Shown here piece after piece: positions 1 to 11,900 of a stretch of DNA of 29,017 nt. The stretch comes from Ichthyophonus hoferi. Its lineage: Eukaryota > Opisthokonta > Ichthyosporea > Ichthyophonida > Ichthyophonidae. Below the pieces are notes generated by a model. The model saw only the letters and a program-made list of their open reading frames with translations. It had not been told where the DNA came from and did not search any database. Both the position numbers and the translations under genes were made by a program. The stretch is from contig NAOQ01000367.1 in the NCBI GenBank assembly GCA_002751075.1, positions 41,882 to 70,898 on the forward strand, in the 5' to 3' direction. Each line of letters starts with the position of its first letter. Position 1 is the first letter of the stretch.

Positions 1-111
1 AGTAATCCGTACCGCCTTTGGACCAGCATGGGTAACAGTCAATAAAATGCAGAAAAAGTTGACAGCCACCAGGAGGGCCTTGATCACATCAGCCAGTTCA
101 GCCAACCCCAT
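1..111 (-). CDS. Partial 5' end of an unidentified membrane or secreted protein
   Basis: On the minus strand an ATG at 111-109 opens 37 codons that stay open to the window edge. The frame has an upstream in-frame TAA about 12 bases before the ATG, which supports this start. The peptide begins MGLAELADVIKALLVAVNF and continues as a hydrophobic stretch (about residues 10-27) before a basic tail (PKAVRIT). This could be a signal peptide or a first membrane span. A Lys followed by a hydrophobic helix with a central Asn-Phe resembles the first helix of tetraspanins, but that is only a weak likeness. The gene is divergent from SPP and shares about 450 bp of promoter with it. I do not recognise the product. 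Confidence 0.5.
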   Translation of the reverse strand, partial: MGLAELADVIKALLVAVNFFCILLTVTHAGPKAVRIT

Positions 112-114
112 ATT

Positions 115-138
115 GTTATAGTGTTATAGTGTTATAGT
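115..138. repeat. Three tandem copies of an 8-bp unit (GTTATAGT)
   Basis: The unit GTTATAGT is repeated exactly three times, just upstream of the minus-strand start codon. It is a short simple repeat in the 5' leader of that gene, with no evident function. Confidence 0.8.
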
Positions 139-180
139 TTTACGTTTTATTCCCCTTTCTGTCTCTTCTATCCTTATAGG

Positions 181-227
181 TTCCCCCTCCCTCTCTCTCT
201 CCCTCTCTCTCTCCCTCTCCTTCTCCC
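181..227. repeat. 47-bp pure pyrimidine (CT-rich) tract
   Basis: An uninterrupted run of C and T, mostly CT and CCCT steps, lies in the divergent promoter between the minus-strand gene and SPP. Such tracts are common near animal promoters and can form triplex DNA or exclude nucleosomes. Either role here is inference. Confidence 0.8.
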
Positions 228-347
228 ATAGCAATTAGTGTTAGCAAGACCTCTAGAGGCGATTAACCATACGATATAATGCTAATTCCTGCTATATCCT
301 GATATTTTCATATGGTGGCTCATTGCACTGAGGAAAGGACATCTAAG

Positions 348-433
348 CCAATGACAATGCCCTAATGGGGTTCATAAATAAACTCTAACCAATGAAAATG
401 CTCCAGCAAGGCTCAATCCAGTGTCTAGCCAAT
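348..433. promoter_or_regulatory. Array of three CCAAT boxes upstream of SPP
   Basis: CCAAT occurs at 348-352, 389-393 and 429-433, all in the same orientation. Each is followed by ATG, and they are spaced 41 and 40 bp apart. Similar flanks (AAGCCAATGA, TAACCAATGA, TAGCCAATGA) suggest either duplication or constraint. NF-Y binds CCAAT, and evenly spaced boxes are typical of NF-Y-driven promoters. They lie 130-215 bp before the SPP start codon, and could also serve the divergent minus-strand gene. Confidence 0.5.
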
Positions 434-507
434 GAGAGAATGGAAATAAACTGATAAAAGATTTTAATGCATGGCAACATATCCCTTAAAAGCAACTCCC
501 TGCCTAT

Positions 508-513
508 TATAAA
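508..513 (+). promoter_or_regulatory. Possible TATA box of SPP
   Basis: TATAAA lies 50 bp before the ATG at 563. If used, it would put transcription start near 538 and leave a leader of only about 25 nt. That would exclude the upstream in-frame ATG at 467. In AT-rich DNA this could easily be chance. Confidence 0.25.
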
Positions 514-562
514 CAAACTCTGTTCCCCTTTGTGTATTGTTTGCCAGGGGTTATTTGTTATC

Positions 563-3500
563 ATGGCCGATTCTGTTGCTAAGAACTTGACTGACGCGGC
601 GCCTCTTATGGCTGAGGCTGTGCTGACAGCGCAAGAAAACACGAGCATGCTAGTGGCTTATGTTGTTATAATATTCATGGCCAGTCTGTGTGTATGGCTA
701 GGGTGTCACTATTCTCTCCGGGAGAGAACCAAGGTATATTGTCTGTGTGCCCTTTGTATATTATATTTGTATATTATATCACTCCTAGTTTTTAGAAACA
801 GAATAATGGTTGAAATTACCACAATGAGATAATCCTTATTATGTGACAGATTTATAGCTTAACCTCCAAGCCAATAGGCAATTTCTGTCGTCTGACTGAA
901 GGGGTTTGTTTTATGGTCACAGGAGGAAAAGGAAGACGTTATGACTGCTAGCGATGCCGCAATGTTTCCACTTTATGCATCAGGTTTCCTATTCGGCCTT
1001 TACATGATTTTTAGGTATTTTGGCAAGGTAAGCTTAGTGAACAGGAAGGGATTGTGTCTGCAGTAAACACACCGTCCTGTCTTGATGTCTTGAATACGCA
1101 CATGAATTCATGGGACTACAGAAACTGTTCATGTATTTGTGCAGCCCCTTGTTCACCTCTGGCTTGCTTTATGCAGAGCCATAAGTGTGTATTTATCATG
1201 TTTCAGTGTATTTACATTTAAACACTTTGATTTCGGTATGTAAATTCCATTTTTACGTATACATATAACCCAGCTCTCGATTATATGCCATATCCTTCAC
1301 CTTGCCTCCTCATATCTTTCCCTATGTGCTGTATTGTTCATTTGTAAGTTAGTGCAAGGCTGCTAATATCGGTTTGTTTTGGAATGTATTTCTATGTACT
1401 ACGATAGGACTATGCTATGATAGTACTGTCCTTCCCTTCTCTTCTCTCCACAGTCCTCTGGGTCATTCCTTATATTTTATGTTATCTTTTGTAATCATTG
1501 TCATTGTTATTTTGGATATTTTCTATTTACAGCCGGACTTGCCATGGTGTTTTCTTTCCTTACGCCGAGTTTAATCTTCCCTCTATTGCTTATTATTGGA
1601 AGTAGATAGGGTCTTGGTTGTAATTAGGAATAACTATAATTTCATGTATGGGTGTAGGCTTTATTAAATACCCCCCAAGGTCATGAGAGTGACATTTCTA
1701 AATGCTGTGCCGGGCTTCCAATACTAATTGCAGGGGCTTTCTTTTTGTATGGAGTTCTATTTATCTAAGAGAGCTAGTGTATCTTTAGACCAATAGAAAA
1801 AGAGATTTAAAGAGTAGACATGTATGAAACTCAATCGTGTATGGAGGTTAATTGCAACGACCTGATGCATTATATGATCTACCTACGGAATATTGTTTGA
1901 CACTCATGTGCCACCTCTAGGAATACATCAACATGCTCCTGTCTGTCTACTTCTTTTTACTAGGTGTTATAGCAGTGGCCAGTGTTCTAGCCCCCTATAT
2001 GAAGCCACTGGTGGCCATGGTGTTGACCAAGGACCAGCTCTCTCCCTTCCATCTCTGTTTCACCAAGGGTGACCATGAGAAGGAGACAACCAAGTCTGAT
2101 GTCAAAGTAGAAGGTAAGCAGAGGGAGAGGGTTGGCTTGAAGTTAGGTTAGTAAGTGGCTGACAGTGGAAAGGGTTGGTGCCTACAGAGCTCTTCTCCCT
2201 TAAATTTGATTATAGCCACGTGGCTGCCTATGTTTTCAGCTCCTTGCTGGGGGCTTGGTATCTTTATAAAAAGCATTGGATTGCGAACAATATCTTTGGC
2301 ATGTGCTTTGCCATTAATGGTATCGAGCTCCTATCTCTTGGTAGCTATTCGGTAAGTCAGAGTCCAGTTTCAGGTATGGGGTGATGGGATAGTAAGTCGA
2401 ACTCTGATTGACCGTCTACGGTACAGGTGGGCTGCCTATTGCTGTCAGGCCTCTTCTTCTACGATGTGTTCTGGGTGTTTGGCACCGACGTGATGGTAAA
2501 TATGCGTGTTGTAGTGGTGAGGGGGCAAGGTTGGGAGAGGGGTCTGTACTTACACCAAGGGGTAGATCACTGTTGCCAAGTCTTTTGATGCCCCTATCAA
2601 GCTGCTATTCCCTAAGGATTGTATGATGCTTTCTTTGTTCCACTCCAAGAGCTTTGCCATGTTGGGTCTGGGAGACATTGTTATTCCAGGTAAGTCCTGT
2701 GATAGGGGTGGTCTGTAATTGGAATGCATAAGAGGCAGGCATGTATAGGCTAGATATATATAGTGGATATGTGGGTGGCCCCATGTATTCTTATACCAAT
2801 ATATGATACAGTAGATCATGCTGTCTTTAAGCGATAGTACTATAATTCTTTATTATGCTTTCTAAACTATTAAAGGTGGCCTACTATAGTTAACTATTTG
2901 TATTATGTTTTTTTTATTAGCCTTATTGCACCATTTAATCTATCATCAGCTCAAATATAATGGGTCAGACGTCTTTATGTGTCATCATGGCTACCAAGGT
3001 CATTGTAATAGCTTTATATATGTAATATGGTCCACGTTTTGGGTGTAGTAACATTGTAGTTGATAGGCAAAGGCCACCTGGAGGTGTCGTTATAAGGATA
3101 ACCCTCCAATATACTTCAGGTCCCGCCTGCTTCCGCACTATATTAAACTATATCCTGGCTTTATTGGATGGGCTTGTATTTATTTATGTTTATGGAATAG
3201 TGAAGATCAGGTTAGAACCATGTGTGTAAGTGAGTTTGGTAATCCACTTATCTTTCTGACCTGTACGTACCATGTATTTTTCCGTCTCTTAAGATCTTCC
3301 TTTACAGCTAATTTATAATAAAGAGATATTAATAATACCCATACTATATATATAAGTGTATCAGTCTCATCAGCTAATATAGCATGAATCATTCCTAACG
3401 GTCACTGATCTTGTTAATCGTTTTCAGGTGTCTTCATTGCTCTTCTTTTGAGATTTGACTCCCACCGCCAAGAGGTAAAGCCTGGTTCTACCGCCCCCTT

Positions 3501-4183
3501 CTCTAAGCTCTATTTCTATGCTGGCTTTGTTGCCTATGTCCTTGGCCTGGTCCTGACCGTGGCCGTAATGCATATCTGGAACCATCCCCAGGTGAGTGTT
3601 GCCTCTATGGTGTTTCCAACCCTCTCTTCCTTATTGTGTCTGGTTTATTGGCAAGACTACCCCTCCCTATGTGCATTCTGTCAATGGCATATATTGTTAT
3701 GTGACGTCAATTGAGATGTAAAACAGTAGATGGTATTGGTTGTGGTGAGTATTGTCGAAAGGAAGTAGTTAACTTTTAAAGGCATCATCTATAAGGTCAC
3801 CACTATACGGTCCTGAGTTGGAATGCAAAGTAGTATTTCTAATATCTGCTGGGGGGGCTAACTTATGCATAAGCCTGCCATGGGCTAGGAATCAATATAG
3901 ATTTAACTAGTCTGATTGGGAGGGGTCAGTGTAAGAGCCTTCTCAACTTAGATAGTACACCGGGGCGGTTACCTTAGTTATATGGTTTTTTAATCTGCAT
4001 TTGATTGGTTTAAAGCAGCACAAACTAACTTGTTATTGGTTATCTCCTCAGCCTGCCCTTCTATACCTGGTCCCCGCCTGTATCATTAGCTCAGGCCTCC
4101 TAGCTCTGCTTAGGGGAGAAATGGGCAAACTACTAGCCTACCATGACAACCCCACGGTTGAGGAGACTAAGAAAGAAAACTGA
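563..4183 (+). CDS. HM13: Signal peptide peptidase (intramembrane aspartyl protease), 8 exons
   Basis: This protease cleaves leftover signal peptides and other type II spans within the ER membrane. Exons: 563-733, 923-1027, 1921-2113, 2188-2351, 2427-2495, 2566-2689, 3428-3591, 4052-4183. All introns are GT-AG and the phases join in frame. The product is about 373 aa (human 377). The N-terminus has two N-glycosylation sequons (NLT, NTS) before the first membrane span at about residue 30. The catalytic motifs are intact: YD (Y223-D224, in FFYDVFWVFG), GLGD (268-271) and PALL (331-334). KHWIANN and the SFDAPIKLLFP segment also match the family. The C-terminus is KKEN, a KKXX ER-retrieval signal like human KKEK. 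An in-frame ATG at 467 could add 32 residues, but 563 fits family length. Introns 2 (about 890 bp) and 6 (about 740 bp) hold nothing else recognisable. Confidence 0.95.
3702..3709. promoter_or_regulatory. TGACGTCA palindrome in SPP intron 7
   Basis: This is a perfect cAMP-response/ATF-type palindrome inside the last SPP intron. CREB/ATF and some unfolded-protein-response bZIP factors bind this site. Function here is inferred only from the motif and from its recurrence in the other two genes. Confidence 0.35.
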
Positions 4184-6296
4184 ACTCCAATGTTGTATAT
4201 TGTTGCTTTTACTAAGAAGAGCCTTGGGGGTTCACTTGCACTTAGATTCTTTTTTTGGATTTGTATATATCATATCAATCAAGTGAGTACGATTAAAATC
4301 TCCAAAGATATAAAGTATTTATGATCTATGAACCTGCTTGACAAGTATATTTGTCTCATTTATTGCATAGGGTATGATAAGGGCTCCTTGCAGAGAATGC
4401 CCCTTTACTACAAGGGAGAAAGAACCCTTGGTGAGATTTTATGTACCTATGCTATGGCACACATTAATGCTTCTTAAGAAATGTTGCAAGCCATCTGGGA
4501 GCATTGTGTTACACACCAATTTAAAAACTGTTTTATATATAGCTCAAGTGTAAAATTTTAGGGGAACAAGTTGCATATGCAATAGGCTACTAGAATACAT
4601 TTTAGATTTTTTAAAAATGAAAATAAACCACAGGGTAATGGGAGGTGTGAATTGGATGCAACTGAACACTAGAGAGTAGAAGTGACTATATTATCATGTA
4701 TTATATATAATATTGGGTTAAGGTAAAGACATACAAGTGTGGATTAGAAATTGATATACAGTATTGGAATGAGGCTGTACGAATGATACCTTAGTCATAT
4801 ATATTGTGTAGGAAAAAAAAAATCTTCCTCGAATGTAGATTTCCTCTGCCCAGCCAAGATCAAATATGTGATGTGCAATCAACCAGCCTAAAGTGAGCCA
4901 GAAAGAGTATTCAATTTAAAAATATAATAAAAAGATCATTCAAAGTCGAATCGAATATACTAGCCTTTATGTTTACATAATTATATATCTATGTATATCC
5001 GTACATGAACAACTTCAAGTACAGATAATCGTGTAAGGTGTACATACACACTTTTCTTATTTTATTTGCGTTGGAATACAAGTTTTTTTAACTAGACATG
5101 TGCCTGACTATAAAGCTGTAATTCGGCCCTGTAAAGGGGCATTATTGACCTATAGTCCAGTCCAGTAGGCAAATCATACCACTCAGGACCACGCCTAATA
5201 GCTAATTTAAAGTAATGGAGATAAAAAAATTGTAGGATAACCACCATTTAGTTCCATCAGGTTATATAAAGAAGCATACTTAAGTATGAGGAATTATAAT
5301 GTTCCAGCGAGTGTTCATGCTTCAGGTACAACATAAAAGTAGTGATAGTCCGGCAAAGATGAACTCCAAATAACGCCAAGACCAGCCAAATCCAAGTGCG
5401 ATCAAATATGTTTTAGTAATTTAAGTCCCATACTATATATCCGGAGACCATAAATAGCTCTGCATATTCTGTTGGACAACAATATATTGAACATTACGTT
5501 ATAATTGCCTGTCGAGAACAGTGTAAGCTAATGGAATCTTATGGTATGTTATGTTCCTATTAACAGAAAGGACATGCATAGAGTGGCCCCAGTTAGATCC
5601 AATATTCCTGTATGAGCAATGAGGCTTCATATGCAATGGCTCTATAAAAACAAGCCAATCACCCAAGGAATATGCTTAGTGCAGCCTTGGGGTATAAATT
5701 ACAGCCACACAAGGAATATTCTAAAACTAGGCCTGTACTAGGCTTGAATAGCACGGTATTTGATTGAGATTGACAAATTTAGAAAACATTGAGCAATATT
5801 GTTCATTGGTAAGTTGTCATGAATAGCACCTACACATTGATTAATCACCCAGTAAGGGCGATTAAGGAGAATATGGGGCTACAAAAAGACACGGAGGATC
5901 ATGCATATATAGCATAATACTCCAAAACAAGGCAACTAATCACGCAACACTGTTTTGCTACAGTATTTGCTAGGATATGGCACAGGATAAGCAAGTCAAC
6001 TTAAACAATTTATTGCTACACTTAGTGTTCTCCTCAACTGCAAGTCAGTCTCATCCCTTCTTCTGACCTTGTCAATACAGCTACAATTGCACGTATAAAT
6101 AAATGCAACTACATGCATTCCTTAGCTTGCCATACCTTGACTTATTCATTAATGTGATTTTTTATAGATATGGTATTATTATAGACAAGTAAATACAGTT
6201 CACTAAGCAGTAATAATATCTTTGATAATTTGGCTATCAATATTTACTTTGGCAATCTTGTAGTGGTATACCTTAAAATTGCATCAGTTACGTAAT
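4184..6296. other. SPP 3' flank and AT-rich intergenic DNA, no gene recognised
   Basis: SPP transcription probably ends just after the stop codon. An ATTAAA at 4292-4297 is a usable poly(A) signal. Beyond it the DNA is AT-rich, with no open frame longer than about 60 codons, no recognised RNA gene and no clear repeat boundary. A short exon-like block at 4394-4430 is flanked by AG and GTGAGA, but has no recognisable product. Confidence 0.6.
4292..4297 (+). terminator. Probable SPP poly(A) signal (ATTAAA)
   Basis: ATTAAA, the common variant hexamer, lies 108 bp after the SPP stop codon. No AATAAA lies closer. The cleavage site itself cannot be seen. Confidence 0.4.
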
Positions 6297-6340
6297 GAGA
6301 ACATTATGGTATAGTGGCGAGAACATCATGGTATAGTGGC
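6297..6340. repeat. Tandem duplication of a 22-bp unit
   Basis: GAGAACATTATGGTATAGTGGC is followed directly by a second copy differing at one base (T to C at the ninth position). The sequence just after it (CAGGTCTCAG) resembles a segment of the larger repeat family described at 8570-11900. This may therefore mark the edge of another diverged copy. Confidence 0.75.
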
Positions 6341-8569
6341 CAGGTCTCAGACTATTTGACTAGTGAGCATTACATAACTATTTGTGTCATTATACTCTTG
6401 TTATTATCTCTGTGCAAAAACCATTAGAAAATCTAATCAAAGTAGTTTGGTAACTCTCACAAACAATTTGAATACAGCAGTTATACTTATTTCAGTCAAC
6501 TGAACACCAACTTCTGTTAACATTTGGAAAAGAGTTGGCAAGCCTCTCTCCTGATTTATGTAGGAAAGACTATTTTTTCAGCAATCAAAATACAATGTAG
6601 GGTTTAATTTGTAAATAATATCTTAATATTATTTCAAACATTCAAATACCTTGTTTTTCAGTTTAAAATCAAATTGTTATTTTCTCATTGTTTAATCAAA
6701 CCCTGTCTTTAAAATTAACTAAACCCAAGTCATAGCTTTTATAGCGAGTATTACAGGAACAACTTTATAGAATATTTTTCCAGGAGAGTTTCTCAGGCTA
6801 TGTGATTAAACATATGCTAAACGCTGCCAACCTAATTAACATAACGGGTTATGAGTTAGTAAAATATGGTTAAAAAAATGCTTTCTTTCTATTCCACACA
6901 TTTTATTTTATTACAGATAATATATACTGATTGGCAGTCTTTATAACTGCTAATCCAGCCATGTTTATAATTTGGTTACCAACGCTTGTATGTTTTAGTT
7001 GAACCTAGAGCCATCTTGCATAAACTCAATTTACTAGAAATTATAATAATCCACTACTCTAATTGTTTCTGTGCTTTTATTACCACTTGCCATGGATTTT
7101 AGTATTACAGATCTATTTTAAGTAAGTCACTATATTAGGCATTAATACATTTCAATAACTTAATTATATATAAGACCAACTTGCATCATAGATAATATTG
7201 CATTAAACAAATTATGCCTTTTAGATAAATCATGCACGTTGCATTTGATGTATGTATTAGTAGGTTTTCCTATAAAATAAAAATATAAAGAGTATATTTA
7301 ATAGATACTATTCTGAAAAGGTTGAGGAATTAAAATTTTAAATGCAAAATAAACTTGTATATATATACAGTAATATCAATTGAAATGTTTGTGCTGAATA
7401 ATATTACCTCCGCTTTACTAAAGGTCTATACAAAATTCCTTTGTAGAACTTCTGTCTTGTGATTGGAATCGGAGTTTAAAACAACTTGATTTATCTTCTT
7501 TAACAATGGTGTATACATGTCTTTATGATATGTGAAGGCCAAGTCTCTTCGTTTATCACTATCTCCTTAACCATATTTTCTTTTATACAAAGCTTTATTT
7601 CAATAATAAACTACTTATATCTGGTCCTGACTGAAGGTTAGGAGTTTAAACATAACAGTTAAAGCAGTGGATCATTGGACAAACTTCAAGCTTGACCTTT
7701 TGGCGTTTACGGTTACATCTCCTTATTGCTCTAGCTTGCTTATTTTTATGTAGAAACGTCCTAACGACTGTATAGCCTATCTCATCTTAAATTGCTGAAA
7801 CCTCTTTGTGGTAACAGGAACTTCTGCACTGCACTAAAGCTCCAAGATTAAATTAATTAAATGATCAAGCTCTGATCACTATGCCAAACCTCATATTATG
7901 CATATTGCTATAGACAAGAAAAATGCAGTATAATGCATTACTAAGCTTAATACCCATAATATGACATAAAAGCAAAACCCTTATTCCTTAAGTGACACCC
8001 TATGAATTATGTACTACAACAATTGGAGTATGTGTATCCATTATTATTTTTAACCTTCCATTGTATTGTTTTCCACACCTGATAAGATTCAAAACATTGG
8101 ATCCATAAGATTAAAGGCTGATTGCCAATAGGATGAAGTTAAATTGATCATATATTCTATTGACCTAACTGGAATACTGTTCGTGATCCAATAATTAAAT
8201 TTGGATCAAGTTGTTCAAAGGCAATTGAGTAGGAAGAGCTCATAAACAAAAACAATTACTTAAGAATAATTATAGGCGACCATTTTGGGCCAGAAAATTG
8301 TTACCAGAGTATTAATAAAAGGGAGCTATTGGTAAAACAGAGTGTATAGGGTTTTAACCTTAAATCACAGCAAACATAATATCTAAGAGCAATAGTACAG
8401 ATTTTTAGCCCAGTCTCACACATGTGCTAATTAGTAATCACGACTTAAATTAGCAACAGGGAGACTGAATAGATGTTCAAGAATAACACTCATCTAGCTG
8501 AAGATGTATATTTTAATAAGATTAAATGTATAGAATATTCGAATAATGCTGATAGGCAGTGTTGTCATA
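6341..8569. other. AT-rich intergenic DNA, no gene recognised
   Basis: The region has very high A+T, frequent stops in all frames and no recognisable coding sequence or RNA gene. The beginning (about 6340-6370) shares a short similarity with the repeat family downstream. The rest may be old transposon debris too diverged to identify by eye. Confidence 0.6.
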
Positions 8570-9230
8570 CATAGCTAGTGTATGTATTTGGGGGTATTAT
8601 GTATAGGAGTGAGATATAGCATTGTACTTCTAAAGATATTGTCTAACATAATCGACACTTAAGTACTTTTTTATATTTTTACATTTTTATATTTTTAAGT
8701 AGTTAATTAGTTTAGGAATATGAATTTTAATTGAGATAACTTATAGCTAATCCATTTTAGTAATAATAATTATTAGAAACTCTCCTAAATTTGGAAATGG
8801 CTTGGCCAGTATCTAATTATACTATCTTATATTTAATTTAAAGAGTAGAATAGTCAATTATCTATACCAATGTTTCACAGAAAAATGGGAGAGTTTAGGT
8901 TGTGCTCCAGGGTTTCCACATGTCATGGGTTTTTAATATAAACTCTAACCTAATGTTTAGTTTTTAACTTTTTGACTGAGCTTAAAACTAAGCAATGGTG
9001 TGATTGCCAGGTCATTCTTTTATCTGAAGCTATTTGTATAACCGAAAACAGATCTCAGTCAAAGACTGTTCAAATCGCAAATGATAATCAAAGTGTGATA
9101 AAAACAAGTATGTAGCTTTATAAATATTAAGTTACTATTACAACTACAACCTATCATTGTGGCAATTCAGACATGAGTATTTCTAAGAGGAAGTACATCA
9201 AAGTACTGACTTTGCTGCAATATATAGCAA
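8570..9230. repeat. Interspersed repeat, copy A
   Basis: This copy aligns along most of its length with 9231-10010 and 11085-11900. Shared landmarks in order are: a GTGTATGT-like start, a CTTAAGT/TTTAAAT block, AATAACTTATA, a TTTCCACATATGATGGGTTTT-like block, a GGTATGACTGA-like block, CAGGTCTCAGTCAA, and AAGTACTGACTTT near the end. Copy A abuts copy B head to tail. It is well diverged, so the insertions are old. The family is not identified. Confidence 0.55.
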
Positions 9231-10010
9231 ATGCGTGTATATGTGTGCATTAAGTATATGAGTGGTATATAACATTCTAACTCTAAAGATACAAATATAG
9301 TACAATTGCATTTAAATATATTTTTATTTTAAGTTATTAATTGGTTCAGTAATATGACACTTTAATACAAATAACTTATAATTAATATTTTTTGGTAATA
9401 ATTATTACTAGACCCCCTCCTACCTTCGGAAATAATTTGACCAGAGGTCTAAGCATGATATCTTATCTTAACTTGATAAAGGAGAGAAGTGACAGCACTT
9501 AAGTGGTGATATGGGATTTCCACCTATGATGGGTTTGAAATCTTAACTTCAACTCAATACATCAATTTTAGCCTTTTAACTAGACAACAAGGTTAGGGTA
9601 TGACTGACAGGCCAGTTGTCTACTAGGAGTTATATAACCAGAGGTCAGGTCTTAGTCAAGGACCAATTCAATCTCATTTGTTAATAAATGTGTTTAATGC
9701 ATAAGTGTATAACTTTTGAGAAATTAAATGATGACTATTAATAATTATAGCGTTAACATAAAAAAGGCATTTGCAAAAAAAGGAAGTAGATCAAAACCCA
9801 GACTTTAACTTAACAGTTTGTGATTAAGACCAAGAATGTGAAGATTATTTTGCCTTCAAACTCAGAGGATCTAACTAGAAAAGACTCACGAGTAGGAGTT
9901 TGCAATGAGAAAAGAGGTCTCAGTGACTTTACCTGGAGTGAACAACAGCTTCACGTTTGCATCTTCCAATTTTTGTATGTCCATGACAAGCTTTGAAAAA
10001 TACACCTAAT
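9231..10010. repeat. Interspersed repeat, copy B
   Basis: This is the second copy of the family, in direct orientation after copy A. The GTATGACTGACAGGCCAG block (9598-9615) and the CAGGTCTTAGTCAAGGAC block (about 9643-9660) match copies A and C. It is followed by a CTCAGAGGATCTAACTAGA segment that recurs after copy C, so the repeat continues into an internal part here. Boundaries are approximate. Confidence 0.55.
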
Positions 10011-11084
10011 CAGACACCACATATGGCAGGCTTTTGTTAGACAATCCATAGCAAAAGCAAAGAAAGAAAAGAATGGAACCTTCCTCAGACTCAGATAATT
10101 TTCTCGGACAAGACTTAAGCTATGAGTTTTTCTACTAGCAAGGAGTCAGTGTCTCAACCAAGAGTAGACATTAACCTCGACTCCGCATCATTCAGATCTT
10201 TTATATCAATAGACACCTTTGAAGAATTGTCTTCTTCTTCTGATATTACATCCAACAATATTTTATTTATCACTTTCAATCTAAATCAGTTAGTTCAATA
10301 GGATTATTAGTGCAGACGTATTTGCTTACAATTACACATTGATGTATAATACAGCGTCTGGCTGCAAATGTTCAATTTAAACACCTCAAAGATTAAAGAA
10401 AGTATAAAACAATGCCAAAAGTATATGAAATAATGGCGATCATAAAAATGCATGATATAGACAGGGAAAACGTAAATAAGGAATATATGGGGTATTTCTT
10501 TTATAGTGATAAAGCCTAGCTGTAGACCAATGTGTAGGATAAGCATCACAGGGGATAGGGATAGCTTATAAGCTAGAGATGAAAATTCTTAATAATTTTT
10601 TATTTTTACTAAACAGACTTAAAAGAAAGCACAGATACGTCAAAATAATATTCTTGGAGAAAAGTGTATGCTTTTCTAGAAAGTAGTTAAATCAGTAGGT
10701 AATGAGTTTTTGGCAACTTTCTTTGAGTTATGTAAAGCAGTGTAATATATTAATTTACCCCCAATGTAGGTTTAGTTTTTGATCATATAATAATCAAATG
10801 CCCTATGTCTTTCTAATAATCTAGGAAGACCATTTTTTGCAGAATTAAGATTTATATATTTATTCATTTGTTTAAAAAAGCAGGCTCCATACATTTTTAT
10901 AAAATTTCTTAAAATATGGGAAAATTTATTTGATTTTAATAGATTAAGCAAATAACTTGAAAGAAATTATGGTCTAGTTACTACAGATTGTGAAATGGCT
11001 TGGTTTCAGGGGATGCTATGAATAGGAAAAATGCCTATCAGTTTAGTGTTAATATTAAACAGTTAGTCTGTTGTTATATATGGC
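10011..11084. other. Internal part following repeat copy B, decayed
   Basis: A stretch at about 10080-10250 repeats the motif seen at 9860 (a CTCAGA... block) and aligns with 11800-11930 after copy C. One example is the segment ending in ATATCAATAGACACC against ATATCAACTGATTCAC. The rest is AT-rich without a recognisable gene. I take it as the remnant of the same element family. Confidence 0.4.
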
Positions 11085-11900
11085 CGGTGCGTGTATTGTT
11101 TGTGTGTATTAAGAATATAAATATTATATTGTAATATACCTTTCAGAATATGGGTCCAAAACATTTCCACTTAAGTAAATGTTTATATTAAATTGTAAAA
11201 AACTCTGTAGTTCAATACATTACTCAAAATTGTCATTTAATTAATTAGCAGTTCATCCAAACGATTAACAACCTGATAGAAACATTATTTGTAAAACGTT
11301 TAAGATTTGGAAAAGCATTTTAACCATAAAGCCTCACTAGGGTTCTTAGCCAAAGAGTCATACTTACCATGGTATAAAGTAGAATAGTTACCTGAACCAA
11401 GTCCCCAAAGTAAGTTTAGCATTTAAATTTTGATTTTGGGGTTTTCTCATATGATGAGTTTTTATCCCAATGCCAACCAATGTTTAATTAGGGTCATTAA
11501 CCAAGCAATACGAATAGGCTACGGTATGACTGATAGACCAGTTTTTACCAAAAACCATATAACTTGATATCAGGCTCTCAATTGAGGCTATTTGAATATT
11601 CTTTTTAAATAAATATTTAAATATTTGCTAAATAAAATTTTGAATCTTTATTTATGTAAGTACTGACTTTAGCAAGTCAGATAGAGAATAGCAGCAACCA
11701 AAAGAACTTTTAGAAATGAAGATTCGTTAGGTCAACAGCTTCAGCAAAGTAGTTTGTGAACAAAAAGAAGAAGGCAAGAGTACAATTAGCTCGAATTCAG
11801 AGGATTCTCTTAGATAAGGCTTGGGCAACACGTTTGACGTCTGTGAAGACTCTGGGGTAACACTAAGTGACTCCAGCCTCAACTCTACTACCACTAGATC
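11085..11900. repeat. Interspersed repeat, copy C
   Basis: The start GCGTGTATTGTTTGTGTGTA matches the copy B start GCGTGTATATGTGTGCATTA. Later come TCATATGATGAGTTTTTATC, GGTATGACTGATAGACCAG (11523-11541) and GTAAGTACTGACTTTAGCA, all in the same order and orientation as in copies A and B. Boundaries are approximate. Confidence 0.55.

Noticed and set aside
385-648. Minus-strand open frame of 87 codons over the SPP first exon
   Set aside because: It overlaps the well-supported SPP exon 1 and promoter on the other strand and has no recognisable product.
4394-4430. Exon-like block between an AG and GTGAGA downstream of SPP
   Set aside because: The SPP protein is already complete at 4183, the block is 37 nt with no homology I recognise, and AG/GT pairs at this spacing arise by chance.
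6297-6420. tRNA gene suggested by the GGTATAGTGG-like A box
   Set aside because: No GGTTCGAATCC-type B box and no cloverleaf could be drawn.
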